Made by a program: the position numbers and the translations under genes
Shown here: one piece after another, positions 19,747-43,984 of the stretch
How positions within the stretch are numbered: the stretch's first letter is position 1
How the letters are laid out: each line of letters begins with the position of its first letter
The notes under the pieces: generated by a model
Told to the model about the DNA's origin: nothing
Database searches by the model: none
What the model saw: only the letters and a program-made list of their open reading frames with translations
Origin: Eudorina sp. 2006-703-Eu-15
Lineage: Eukaryota > Chlorophyta > Chlorophyceae > Chlamydomonadales > Volvocaceae
Assembly: GCA_003117195.1 (NCBI GenBank)
Contig: BDSI01000058.1
Span: 124,001 to 188,000 of the forward strand
Reading direction: 5' to 3'
DNA: 64,000 nucleotides

Positions 19747-20818
19747 TTACCCGGGTTCAGACTCCTCCGCAAGAACGCAACTTACAACCCGAACATTGGC
19801 AACCGAATGTGACCTTTCTGTTTGGTCAAACATGGACGCCTCCTTATTCAACCCAGCTGCACGCTGACCCTCAGCGACTTGCACCGCGTTTCCCTCCTGC
19901 TGCGGCAGCTCTGGCCCCTGCGGCAGCGCAGCGCCTGCCAGATGCCATAGCCGGAACTCAGCATGGCCGTGCGACATCTCGTCCATGTCATGGACCCCAC
20001 CCGCGACCGCCCCGTCAGCGCCCTCCCGACTCCTTGCTGCAAGCTCTTGCCGTACAGCAAGCTCCAGCTCAAACAGCTCCTGGTCGGGCACGCCCATGCT
20101 CCGCATTGCGTCTGCCAGTCGGAACAGGTACTCCCAATTGGGCCCCGAAGGTCCCCTGCAGGTGGCGATCTGGGTCGCGATGACCCTTGGGTCAGCCGGA
20201 CCGAGGTAGTTGGCATTCGCCGGGCTGGCAATGTAGACCAACGCGCCGCTCACGAGCACATCGCCGTTGGCACCGTACACGTCCACAAACTGTCGTACAT
20301 CGTACTGTTTCTCCCGCCATTCGAGGTAAGATAGCGTGGCGGCCTGCTCCGCGGGCGTGCCTGTCAGCTGGAAGGCGACCCCCCAGGTGGTTGCCGACTC
20401 TTGCTGGTCGCCGTCGGCAGTCAGCGTGACGGTACGGCCGGGGTTCTTGGCTGTGCCACGGTGGTCAGTGGAGCCCTATGTGCGGTGTGGGGGAGGGAGG
20501 ATGGGAGAGAACCTTGCCTGTAGCCACACCGGACGTTGCTTGACACCAAGTGACGCGCTCATGCAATGCAGAGGCCTCCGGGCCTCCGGGCTCACAAGCC
20601 ACGCCACGCTGGGTGAAATCCCCTTGCTCCCAGCTTGAACCCCACCCTACGCCCGACCCGCTTGTACGTTTGCACACCTGCCAGAAGACGCGGCGATAAC
20701 CCTTGATGTAACCGACAACACGAGTTTGATACTGGAAGTTAGGCGTGTGGATCAAGCTACCGTAACCAAAAATCCATACAGGTTTGCTTGTATCAACGGG
20801 CCGTGAGCACGCTTGCAT
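19747..20818 (-). CDS. ChaC-like gamma-glutamylcyclotransferase
   Basis: Two exons, 20818-20678 and 20475-19747, encode about 289 residues. The ChaC family cleaves glutathione to 5-oxoproline and Cys-Gly in the cytosol. The nucleotide-binding-like loop FGYGSL sits at residues 17-22, VVGYIKGYRRVFWQ closes exon 1, and exon 2 opens with the conserved GSTDHRGT. The conserved catalytic Glu falls in LEWREKQYD near residue 102. The core ends near residue 200; the remaining tail is an open frame without family similarity, so the family length of about 220 is exceeded and an unrecognised intron or frame error near the 3' end is possible. The start at 20818 is the first ATG in frame. The gene is head-to-head with alanine aminotransferase (409 bp between starts). 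Confidence 0.88.
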
Positions 20819-21227
20819 AATGTCCCTTATCACTTTGCTTATGCGTGATACATATTATAAACCAAAAGGCAATTCATCATTTGCTGGTCAAAACCCGATT
20901 ATTGGCATGTTCTGGTTGTCTGGTTAACGACCGAGTTGAAGCCTGGTTTTGGCCATCTGCCGCTTTGCTATATGCACCCCAAGGATATGTCAGCACATGT
21001 ATGATACGAAGCAGACAATGGAGTTTGTTGAAACCCTGAGTGCGTCTTACAAAAAAGTGATGGTACGAGATGGGACGACTCTACTACCCTTCGGTTGTTC
21101 AAAGCAGCCGTGCGCAGACGTGTTAGAAGTTGCGAGCTGCCGGTGTAAGAGCGAGCGTACCTTGCGGATTTGACCGTTTGGGGTCATACGAGCACCCAAA
21201 AGGTCATTTTTTATCACTAGCGCAAAC
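20819..21227. promoter_or_regulatory. Shared 5' region of ChaC-like gene and alanine aminotransferase
   Basis: 409 bp between two divergent start codons; both promoters and 5' UTRs must lie here. No specific element identified. Confidence 0.5.
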
Positions 21228-26287
<5,060 letters not shown>

Positions 26288-27574
26288 ACGGCCACTCGTG
26301 AGCGTGAAGGGGAAATGGCGGTTCGGATCCGGGCTCCTTAGAGCTGTCGTTTGCGCGATTTTGCCTTGCAGCTTGCATCTGGTTGCTTGCAGTTGCTCGG
26401 ATTGCGGCGGCGGTTGAGGCATTGTTCGGTTGGTCGGGGGTAGTTGCGCGTGTGGTTTGTTAGTGCACTCGAATGCAGAAGGCAGGGGGAATGCTTCCGT
26501 GAGGTCCACGTAGGACGGTTGGGGGGTTCAGAGCCGGTCCGCTCCGTCCTTGATTGATACCGTTGCTGGTGCTCTTTCGTGTTGACGTTGTGCGCTGCCA
26601 GGCTTCGTGTTTACGAAGTAACGGTTGGGCGCGGGCATTTCACTCCGCTCCATCGACGGAAGTGTACAGAATGCGAAGCCTGTGCGCAAGCGGGACGTTG
26701 CATGAGGCACAGCTCGCAAAGATGAGGCTTAATCAGTCATAGCGCGTTGTGTTGTTTTGGTTGTGAGCTTATGATGCTGATGGTGATAACGATAGCATAT
26801 GCCACGCGGATGTCGTATAACTCTACCCCGCGGATGTCGTATAACTCTACCCCCTAGGAGAATTTTTGCTATCCCGGCATCGGTGATTTGGTGCAGTTTG
26901 GTGTGCTCGCTTAAACGGCTGCGTACCTGATTTGCTGTTGCTGGGATAGGAAACTCAGTGTGATGCGGTGAGGAGGGTTCACATGTGACGATTTGACGTA
27001 GGCGGATCCCTCGGGCCAGATAGGCTTCATGATAACCGGTCAGCTCAGCACCCAAGCGGATTTGGGTTGCAGACAGTTGCCATGCATTTTGTCATGGACT
27101 TGAGCGAGGGTAAGGATTGGGCAAAATCATTCTCTTTCAGCCGGGTGCCAGGGTAGGCTGGGGCAATTTTCATGATCCTAGCCCCGATCCCCACTTCGCA
27201 AGCTTGTTGCTAGCGTGCTCGGTGATCTACCGTGTTCGGCAACAACTTTTGTAACATACAATGCTTATTTTATGCACGTTCCACAAGTATAGCAAGCGCG
27301 AACACTCCTGCTGCACACGATAATACATACAAGCATCCAAGAATCCAAACGAAAGGCAACGCATTTGTCTCCAATATGTTTACTCATGTCCGAAAGGGTA
27401 CTTGAGATGTCGATGCCCGGAAATAAGCAATCTCATGAAGTACCTCCGAAACCTACTCGGCAAGTGCTGGCTCTACTGCACTCATACATTACGGCTAATT
27501 GCACTGTAGAGTTCTAGCTGGGTGTTCCTTTAAGAATTTTGCGCGGTGCGCTGCAGCACACACTTATAACAACC
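26288..27574. other. Intergenic, alanine aminotransferase 3' flank to threonine synthase
   Basis: No coding exon seen. Contains a 24-bp direct duplication at 26805-26852 and a plus-strand TGTAA at 27250-27254 that could end a long 3' UTR. Confidence 0.5.
26805..26852. repeat. 24-bp tandem duplication
   Basis: Two copies of a unit beginning CGCGGATGTCGTATAA, at 26805 and 26829. Confidence 0.85.
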
Positions 27575-29625
<2,051 letters not shown>

Positions 29626-31808
29626 GCGCGAAGGGTGCGGCAGGTGATGTCGGAGCAGGAGAAGTAACGGGCGGTCGGACAGCGGCGTATGCCATGCAGC
29701 GGATGCTCGGGAGCCGCTGCATCAGTGATGGCATCGGGAGCGGTGGCATCGGGAGCGATAGTAGCAACAGCAGCAGCTATAGCAGCAGCTGGCGGTCAGA
29801 CGAGAGCAACCATAAGCCCGAGCAGGCGGGCGTGGATAGCACCGGTGACTACTTGCGCGGCGCGGCGGAGATGGGAACATGCCAGCGAGCGGTGGCAGTG
29901 GCTTGCAGCTTTGCCAGCGTTTGGCGTAGGGCCATTCGATCGATGGAGGGTTTCAAAAGAGCAAATGGTCCAAATGCATGAGCGAGGGCTGTCTGCGTCA
30001 TCTATGGCCGTATACCCACAGTCGGATTGCAGGAGTACCGGTCTGTGCGACCGCCCCATGGGCCCGGGTATAGATGTGGGGGGGTGCCACAGGGAGCCAG
30101 TTGCTCGTCACGACAATCCCACCGATCGGCAGTTGCTGCTGTTCAGCATGGATGCGGCTGTTGCTTCCCACGGTGTTAGCTGAGAGCGCTGGATCGGCTC
30201 GGGCGCAGCGCAAGCTCACGGAAAGGCGATGCCGCCCCTCTCCTGACGCCCAGGTAGCCTGCCATGGATACAATTCTGATGGCGATGTCCTGCCTGGGTT
30301 TCGGTGAACAGGCGGCGGAACCCTAAGGGGAGGGGTTGTGGCTCGTGAATCTGGGAGGCTGGGACGGCGAAGGAATTCGGGAAGAGACATTGACAGCAAG
30401 ACGAGAGGCGCCGAGGGTGTGTCTGCTCGGCTTCTGGGGTGTTGCGAACCAGCGAGCTTCCGGGTTGCTCGCGGGGTTGCGCTGGGCTTTCGTTTGGCTC
30501 GGGCCTGGGTCCTGGCAGCCGCGTTCTAAATCCGGAAGGCGACTGCGCTTGGGTCTTCCTCAGCTGGGCACACGCGGATGCGGGTCCCCAACCCTGACCT
30601 GCGCCCAGCTGCTGGAGGTCCCCAATGTCATGACGAGTTGACGCACGGTTTGTCCTTGTGTGAAGTCTGTGGGCAACATGAATAACAATCCATCATGACT
30701 TATCATAGGTAGGCCTCTTTACGCTTGACTGAAAACGGATGAGACATGGTCAGATACTTTGGACATGCTCAGGCGCGCTCGTTCCGTGTCGCTGCCCACA
30801 GGCTTCCGGCAATGTGTCCGGACGTAGCATCTTTTAGGCAGTTCAATACTGAGAGGGGTTTCTCTGAGGGTGGGTAGGACGTTTCGAGAAGAAGCGTAGC
30901 TGGGGGAAAAGCCTTTGGCGCGGGGTGATGTGCGCTTTGTGGCGTATGGTGTTGTTTTGGGAATACATACGGACTTGCGCGGTGCGCTGTTAGAAGTGCG
31001 GACGGGGCTTGCGGGCGGCGTTGGGATGGGTGAGGTATTTAACCTGCTGGGGTTCATGTCGAGGTTCTCGGAAAGCCTGGATCAGCGGAGTCATCGTCCG
31101 GCTTGATGCCGCACTGGCGCAAAGGTTGTCACCCGAGGGCACGCCGCTGCATGAACCTTCAGGGGTGCGCAGGGCAAGCAGCCGGTGTTCAGATGCCCTT
31201 CAAGGGGTAGGAATGGATGATCGGCACAGTACCGGGGCGTGCGGGGGTAACCGTCGTGGAATGCGGCAGCTTGGGCGCCGCGTGTGAACGCGCGCACAGA
31301 GACCCCTAGGCCGGCGGGATGTGCGTTGGTGCACGGTGTCTGGAGTCGTCGCTCGTGCTCCGATCAGGTGTTAAGGTGACGACAGCAGGGTGAGTGTCCT
31401 GCGCCAGTTCCCCTAGGTCTGTGTAAACAAGTTGATATGTGTCTCGACGCACTCTGTCGTCCTCTGGGTCATGCGGCACCCGGTGTCGTGGTCTAAGCGT
31501 ATGCCGGCTCGCCGATGAAAGGGTGCAAAAACTTTGCATGCCCAATTGTTCGGAAATAGCCCCTGCGATCAGCGCCCTCAGCTTCAAATCGGATTAGACT
31601 TGAACACAGGGAAACATCTACTTAACCATTCTGAGAGTATAATCGTACGGCATTCAAGAACTTGTGCTTGGTGCGGGTTTCCAGGGCAATGTTTTTAGGT
31701 TGAAGTTGAGCTTCATAATTATGACTGACCATGTCGGTGACAAATTGGGAAATGGAAGAGTGACGTCCGAATGGAACAGCGACACTCAGTGCATTGAAGC
31801 CAAACGCA
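29626..31808. other. Intergenic, threonine synthase to katanin-like gene
   Basis: No recognisable exon. Short open frames on both strands carry no known motif. Should contain the threonine synthase 3' UTR and the promoter of the katanin-like gene. Confidence 0.5.
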
Positions 31809-39085
<7,277 letters not shown>

Positions 39086-40278
39086 GGGTGACGTGCGTGT
39101 TTGTTAATTGGTTATCGTTGGGTGTTAGGTGGTTGGTTTAATACTTGAATCGGGTCGTTGTCGGGTGCGTGCGGTGCGGTACCAGTGGTTGATGTTGAAG
39201 TGGCCGCGTGCCGGTGGCCAACCGAGGAGGAGGAGGAGAGACACCGCTGCGGCGCGCGTTGATTGGGTCATTTTTGCGGGCTATACATCCATGCATCCCA
39301 GGAGTGCATGCCAGCAGGCGGACTGCAGGACGGAGCAGGGGGAGTCCAGGGCTGTCAGGACGAAGCAGGGGGAGTCCAGGGCCCAAGGGCTGTCAGGGCG
39401 CTTCGCGGGGACCTAGCCACCTTCAAAGCGAACCAGGTTATACCCAGACCATACTAGAGACTACTGCAAGCTGTGTGGGTTTGCGCAGGTGTCGGAGCTA
39501 ACTGCCTAGGAACCCATCATCGGGGTACTCTTAAATTCAGATATGGACGGCGTTCCGGGGACCGCAGACAGCGCGCAGTCAGCTGCTAACAGATCGATGT
39601 TGTCGTACTTGGTTCACTGTTCATTCCAGTCGCATTCGTATTCGTAAGGCTTGCGATATGTCCAGGTCGAGGTCAGATTGGATCATGATTGCGCCAGCAG
39701 TTTGTTCCGTCTGCAGCATGCTGGAAAGGGCTGGAACAGCTAGAACCTGCTGGGGAAAAACGACAGGAGATTGACTGAACCTCTCACTTTGTTTTGAAAC
39801 CAGTGCAAAAATATATTACCAAAAAGAGTAATTTGGCAGAGTCAATATGGTCCTGCGCATGTCAATTGCGCTTCTGACAGACCCGTCAGGCCCGCCATAC
39901 GGCTACATTATTGGCGGGTGCCCCAACAACTCAAATGGTGGGCGTGCTGCCATTAAAATACATCTAAGCTGTTTAAATTAAAACAACACGTATAAGTAGC
40001 CTCATCTGTCAAGGTAATCACCTTGTAAGCGCCGCAATACAACACGCCGAGCTGCCAAACTACCAATCCTGCGACAATTCCTAAAACTGCGACATCAAGT
40101 CCGCTAAACAAACACGACGTCACCATGAAAAAAACACAGAGTCCGCGGAATCCTGCCCCTACCGTTTTGCGTAGACTTCTCTTCTGAGAGAAGGCAAGTT
40201 CTTGGACGATAGTACGGTAACGCCGTACTCTCTTGTTTTAGGTATATTGGAGTCAGCGGAGCTTCGAACGGCAATCCG
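39086..40278. other. Spacer between the katanin-like gene and the inverted repeat
   Basis: No coding exon recognised. A 30-bp imperfect direct duplication sits near 39328-39385. From about 39780 the sequence becomes AT-rich compared with its surroundings. A small hairpin (AGTACGG, 5-nt loop, CCGTACT) is at 40211-40229. A plus-strand TGTAA at 40025-40029 could serve the katanin-like gene. Confidence 0.5.
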
Positions 40279-40332
40279 CCGTTAGAAGCATCACTAATTA
40301 CTCTAGTTAGTCGTTACCTTTCCATTCGATCC

Positions 40333-41151
40333 ATGGACGGCAACGGTGGCCAAGTTAATGGCGCCAACAATCAGGCTGACGTCGCCGCAGCCGGTTTTGT
40401 GGAAGCGGAAGGGAACGAATATCAGCGCCTTATCATTTCACAGAATTTTAACGCTGTGCAAAGTCTTAAGCTACAGAGCGAGAACGTCTTTCATAACGTT
40501 TTCAGGCGGCCTACCGATATTGCCAAGCAAAACCGCCCAGATACATTAGAAGAGGACTACAATTTTACATGCAGCATAGCCAAGAAGGTCTGCACCGCCA
40601 AGGCGATCGCCGAGGCGATACAGCCGCACATCCCGGTCGAGCACCAAGCAGCTATGGACGCCATACTCGCCGAAACTTCTGAGGCCGTCAGGCTGTGCGA
40701 AGTGCGGCGAGCGGCAACCGAAGCAGGCTCCAAGGTGGCGGCTTACCACCTGGAAGTCCGCAACGTTTACTACAACAACCGGTCCAGCTTGGCGCTCAAC
40801 CCCAGCCCTGACGTTCTCAGTGGCATCACCCGCCTGTACGACATAGACTCTTCTATCCTCAAAGAGGTGTGCAAGGAGGTGAAAGTCAAGAAAGGGGTCA
40901 ACCCCATGTCGGAGGTGGCACTCCCAAGCGGGGGTTCGGGCGGGGACCACGACGGGCTAGCGTGGAAGAGAGTGGCTAACCGCAGCGGTGGGAATCAGTG
41001 GCAGCAGCCGAGCAGGTCGTACACTATGGCACCACCGCTGCCATCACCGCAGCCACCGCCGCCCATCTACCACCAAGGTTACCACCAGCCGCCGGCCAGG
41101 GGTTACGGACAGAGGCCGAATCGTGGCCCGCGCCAGCAGGGTGGCCATTAG
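40333..41151 (+). CDS. Intact gag-like/unknown mobile-element ORF in the left arm
   Basis: An uninterrupted 272-codon ORF with an ATG in good context. The N-terminal half is a soluble, helix-rich domain (residues about 30-190). Residues about 200-272 are low-complexity, rich in Gly, Pro, Gln, Arg and Tyr and ending in an Arg/Gly/Gln tail, like a nucleic-acid-binding tail. No zinc knuckle, protease, reverse transcriptase, integrase or transposase motif is present. The architecture and the inverted duplicated setting suggest the gag-like ORF1 of a retroelement (for example the DIRS type), but I do not recognise the family. Function is inferred only. Confidence 0.65.
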   Translation: MDGNGGQVNGANNQADVAAAGFVEAEGNEYQRLIISQNFNAVQSLKLQSENVFHNVFRRPTDIAKQNRPDTLEEDYNFTCSIAKKVCTAKAIAEAIQPHIPVEHQAAMDAILAETSEAVRLCEVRRAATEAGSKVAAYHLEVRNVYYNNRSSLALNPSPDVLSGITRLYDIDSSILKEVCKEVKVKKGVNPMSEVALPSGGSGGDHDGLAWKRVANRSGGNQWQQPSRSYTMAPPLPSPQPPPPIYHQGYHQPPARGYGQRPNRGPRQQGGH

Positions 41152-41514
41152 CGCCGACGCAGACGCGATCTTGGCGTATGTACGGGTCTAATAACTTGTC
41201 CGCATTAGAGGCACCTTCGGATCGATGCGGCGACCAAGGTTGGCCTGCGGTATTAGGTTAGCCTATCATGATCGGCGAATCAAGCAGCTTGCATTAGCAG
41301 CAGCATTTTCGAGCCGATACGTTACTTGACAAGGTATAGCGCTAGTCGTGGCAATCATTTGACTGCTGCTAATGCAAGCTGCTTGATTCGCCGATCGTGA
41401 TAGGCTAACCTAATACCGCAGGCCAACCTTGGTCGCCGCATCGATCCGAAGGTGCCTCTAATGCGGACAAGTTATTAGACCCGTACATACGCCAAGATCG
41501 CGTCTGCGTCGGCG

Positions 41515-42333
41515 CTAATGGCCACCCTGCTGGCGCGGGCCACGATTCGGCCTCTGTCCGTAACCCCTGGCCGGCGGCTGGTGGTAACCTTGGTGGTAGA
41601 TGGGCGGCGGTGGCTGCGGTGATGGCAGCGGTGGTGCCATAGTGTACGACCTGCTCGGCTGCTGCCACTGATTCCCACCGCTGCGGTTAGCCACTCTCTT
41701 CCACGCTAGCCCGTCGTGGTCCCCGCCCGAACCCCCGCTTGGGAGTGCCACCTCCGACATGGGGTTGACCCCTTTCTTGACTTTCACCTCCTTGCACACC
41801 TCTTTGAGGATAGAAGAGTCTATGTCGTACAGGCGGGTGATGCCACTGAGAACGTCAGGGCTGGGGTTGAGCGCCAAGCTGGACCGGTTGTTGTAGTAAA
41901 CGTTGCGGACTTCCAGGTGGTAAGCCGCCACCTTGGAGCCTGCTTCGGTTGCCGCTCGCCGCACTTCGCACAGCCTGACGGCCTCAGAAGTTTCGACGAG
42001 TATGGCGTCCATAGTCCTGCTTGGTGCTCGACCGGGATGTGCGGCTGTATCGCCTCGGCGATCGCCTTGGCGGTGCAGACCTTCTTGGCTATGCTGCATG
42101 TAAAATTGTAGTCCTCTTCTAATGTATCTGGGCGGTTTTGCTTGGCAATATCGGTAGGCCGCCTGAAAACGTTATGAAAGACGTTCTCGCTCTGTAACTT
42201 AAGACTTTGCACAGCGTTAAAATTCTGTGAAATGATAAGGCGCTGATATTCGTTCCCTTCCGCTTCCACGGGACCGGCTGCGGCGGCGTCAGCCTGATTG
42301 TTGGCGCCATTAACTTGGCCACCGTTGCCGTCC
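41515..42333 (-). pseudogene. Broken copy of the gag-like ORF in the right arm
   Basis: Nearly identical to the plus-strand ORF of the left arm but disabled. Its start codon is missing because 42334-42360 carries TTTAGGG-type repeats in place of the two bases that form ATG. A 2-bp insertion near 42013 shifts the frame about 107 codons in. The coding remnant therefore reads as two overlapping partial frames (42269-41820 and 42099-41515). Confidence 0.9.
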
Positions 42334-42360
42334 TAAACCCGTCCTAAACCCTAAACCCTA
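42334..42360 (-). repeat. Interstitial telomere-type repeat (TTTAGGG) insertion
   Basis: On the minus strand the 27-bp segment has about 2.5 perfect TTTAGGG units followed by ACGGGTTTA; together with the next GGACGG it forms two tandem copies of GTTTAGGACGG. The other arm has only AT at this point. Confidence 0.9.
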
Positions 42361-42414
42361 GGATCGAATGGAAAGGTAACGACTAACTAGAGTAATTAGT
42401 GATACTTCTAACGG

Positions 42415-43984
42415 GATTATTGGCGTGATGCATCTTTCCGGCCACTGGGGGCAAATTAAAAAACGCTAGTTTACTAACTTTTGCTGCTGCAGGTCTGCAA
42501 GGTTGTCATCGTTGGTAGTTTTGAGGGCGTTCAGTAGAGTACGGCAAGGCATGCCGGTTGCAACGGTGTAGTGTTGTTAAGAAGTGTAACGTACTGAGGA
42601 CAAGAAGTCAAAACCTACAGTCCTCCACGGCATGTCCGCGGCATCTGAAGACCAGATGCTGAATTGCCCGTGCCCCTACAGCAGGCCATAGCATGCCCTC
42701 CCACTCGTTCCCTGTGCAGCTAGACGCGAGCGCAGTCATACAAGGGCGTGCACCGGCGGACAGTGTCCTCTCCATCGTCCCCAGCTGCGCGCGTGTGAGC
42801 CCTAGCGGCCCCCTGTCGCCCCTAGCGGCCCCCTGTCGCCCCTAGCGCGACTTCCCAAGCGTATCCGCAAACTCTCAACCAGCCAGCCTCCAGCACAGCG
42901 GCAGCGGCCCACGCCTCTGAAATGACGAAGCTCACTTGTGGTCATCCAGGCCCGCGGCGGTGGAACTGGTCACACAGGTCAAACCTTCCCTTTCCATTAG
43001 CCTGTGCATCACCCGCTGCTACAGTCTTCCTTGCCCAGACCTGCCCTGGTCTCTAGTGACAGTCATCTCCGCCAGCCACATGGCCCGCCCCACCAAGAAC
43101 ACGATGCTCGGCCGGGCATGGGTGCACACGGCCAAATACGGGCACAAATGAACTCTCCTTTCTTGACCACGGAGTTGGGGGACCCCCTACGCCATCACAC
43201 GGTCCACGCCTTGCAGCGCCGTCCCCGCGCAGTGAGTGGGGCAGTGGATCAGAGCTCATTGCGTCTGGGGTCTGCCTGCGGCGCACCCCAAGGGACTGAC
43301 ACCGACCGACCGACCGACCGACCGACCCACAGCACCGCACCAATCCACCAAAGCGCAACGCACAAGCCGCGCGCAGTACGGCAATGTGCGCACGTGGCAC
43401 AAAGCAACCGCCGCAGATGATCACCTGCTCTCGCCCACAAAGTGAACGCCAATGGTTGCAGGATTGCTGGCAAACGGGTAGGGAACCCTGTCCGACACAA
43501 GCATCCAACACAGGGATCAAAGCTGCCGCACAACCCGTCTTGCCTGGGGTGAAGCCGCTGTGCTCAATTACCGCCCACCCCTATGCACATCCGTACCTAA
43601 CCAACACATACAACAATGGGGTTCTAGATGTACTACAACCCAGCAACACTCAACGGGTTTTCGAATTCGACCTCCCCCCGACCGGGTCGGCCTGTCCCCC
43701 TCGTCAACACGGCATACCGCCGCACACGCACGGTAACGACACACACGGTAACGACACACACGGTGACACGGTCACCACCCAACGCCGCAGAAGTAGAAGA
43801 AACGCCCTAAGGCGTGCAGGTCTAGTGCGCCTTCTAGTGCATGTTCGGTGCATGGCTTTCCATTCGCAGTGTGTGGTAAAGAGGCATCGGCTGTCACCAA
43901 TGACCCGCGGAAGTTTCAATCAAGCGCACAGATTTGTCGCAATCACCCAAGCCCAAGACCCAAACACACCAAACACTCAGCCCC
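42415..43984. other. Spacer right of the inverted repeat
   Basis: No coding exon recognised. Small repeats only: a CCCCTAGCGG duplication near 42800-42845, (GACC)n at 43304-43326, and three ACACACGGTAACG-like units near 43730-43770. A dispersed-repeat fragment lies at 43862-43911. Confidence 0.5.
43862..43911. repeat. Dispersed repeat fragment, copy 1
   Basis: Resembles 50654-50703: both read CAGTGT(A/G)TGG, then GACTGTCACC(G/A)ATGACCCG-like sequence, and on the minus strand both encode a VIGDSR-like peptide. A further partial match is at 50808-50835. Confidence 0.6.

Larger units (their letters stand above)
40279..42414. repeat. Long inverted repeat (about 1.03-kb arms, 59-bp spacer)
   Basis: Left arm 40279-41303, spacer 41304-41362, right arm 41363-42414. 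The arms are about 99% identical by eye; the 27-bp length difference is explained by a net 25-bp gain at 42334-42360 and a 2-bp insertion near 42013. The arm tips are CCGTTAGAAG and CTTCTAACGG. No clear target-site duplication was seen. Confidence 0.95.

Noticed and set aside
40211..40229. Small hairpin AGTACGG/CCGTACT beside the palindrome as an element end
   Set aside because: It lies outside the arm boundary at 40279 and has no counterpart on the right side.
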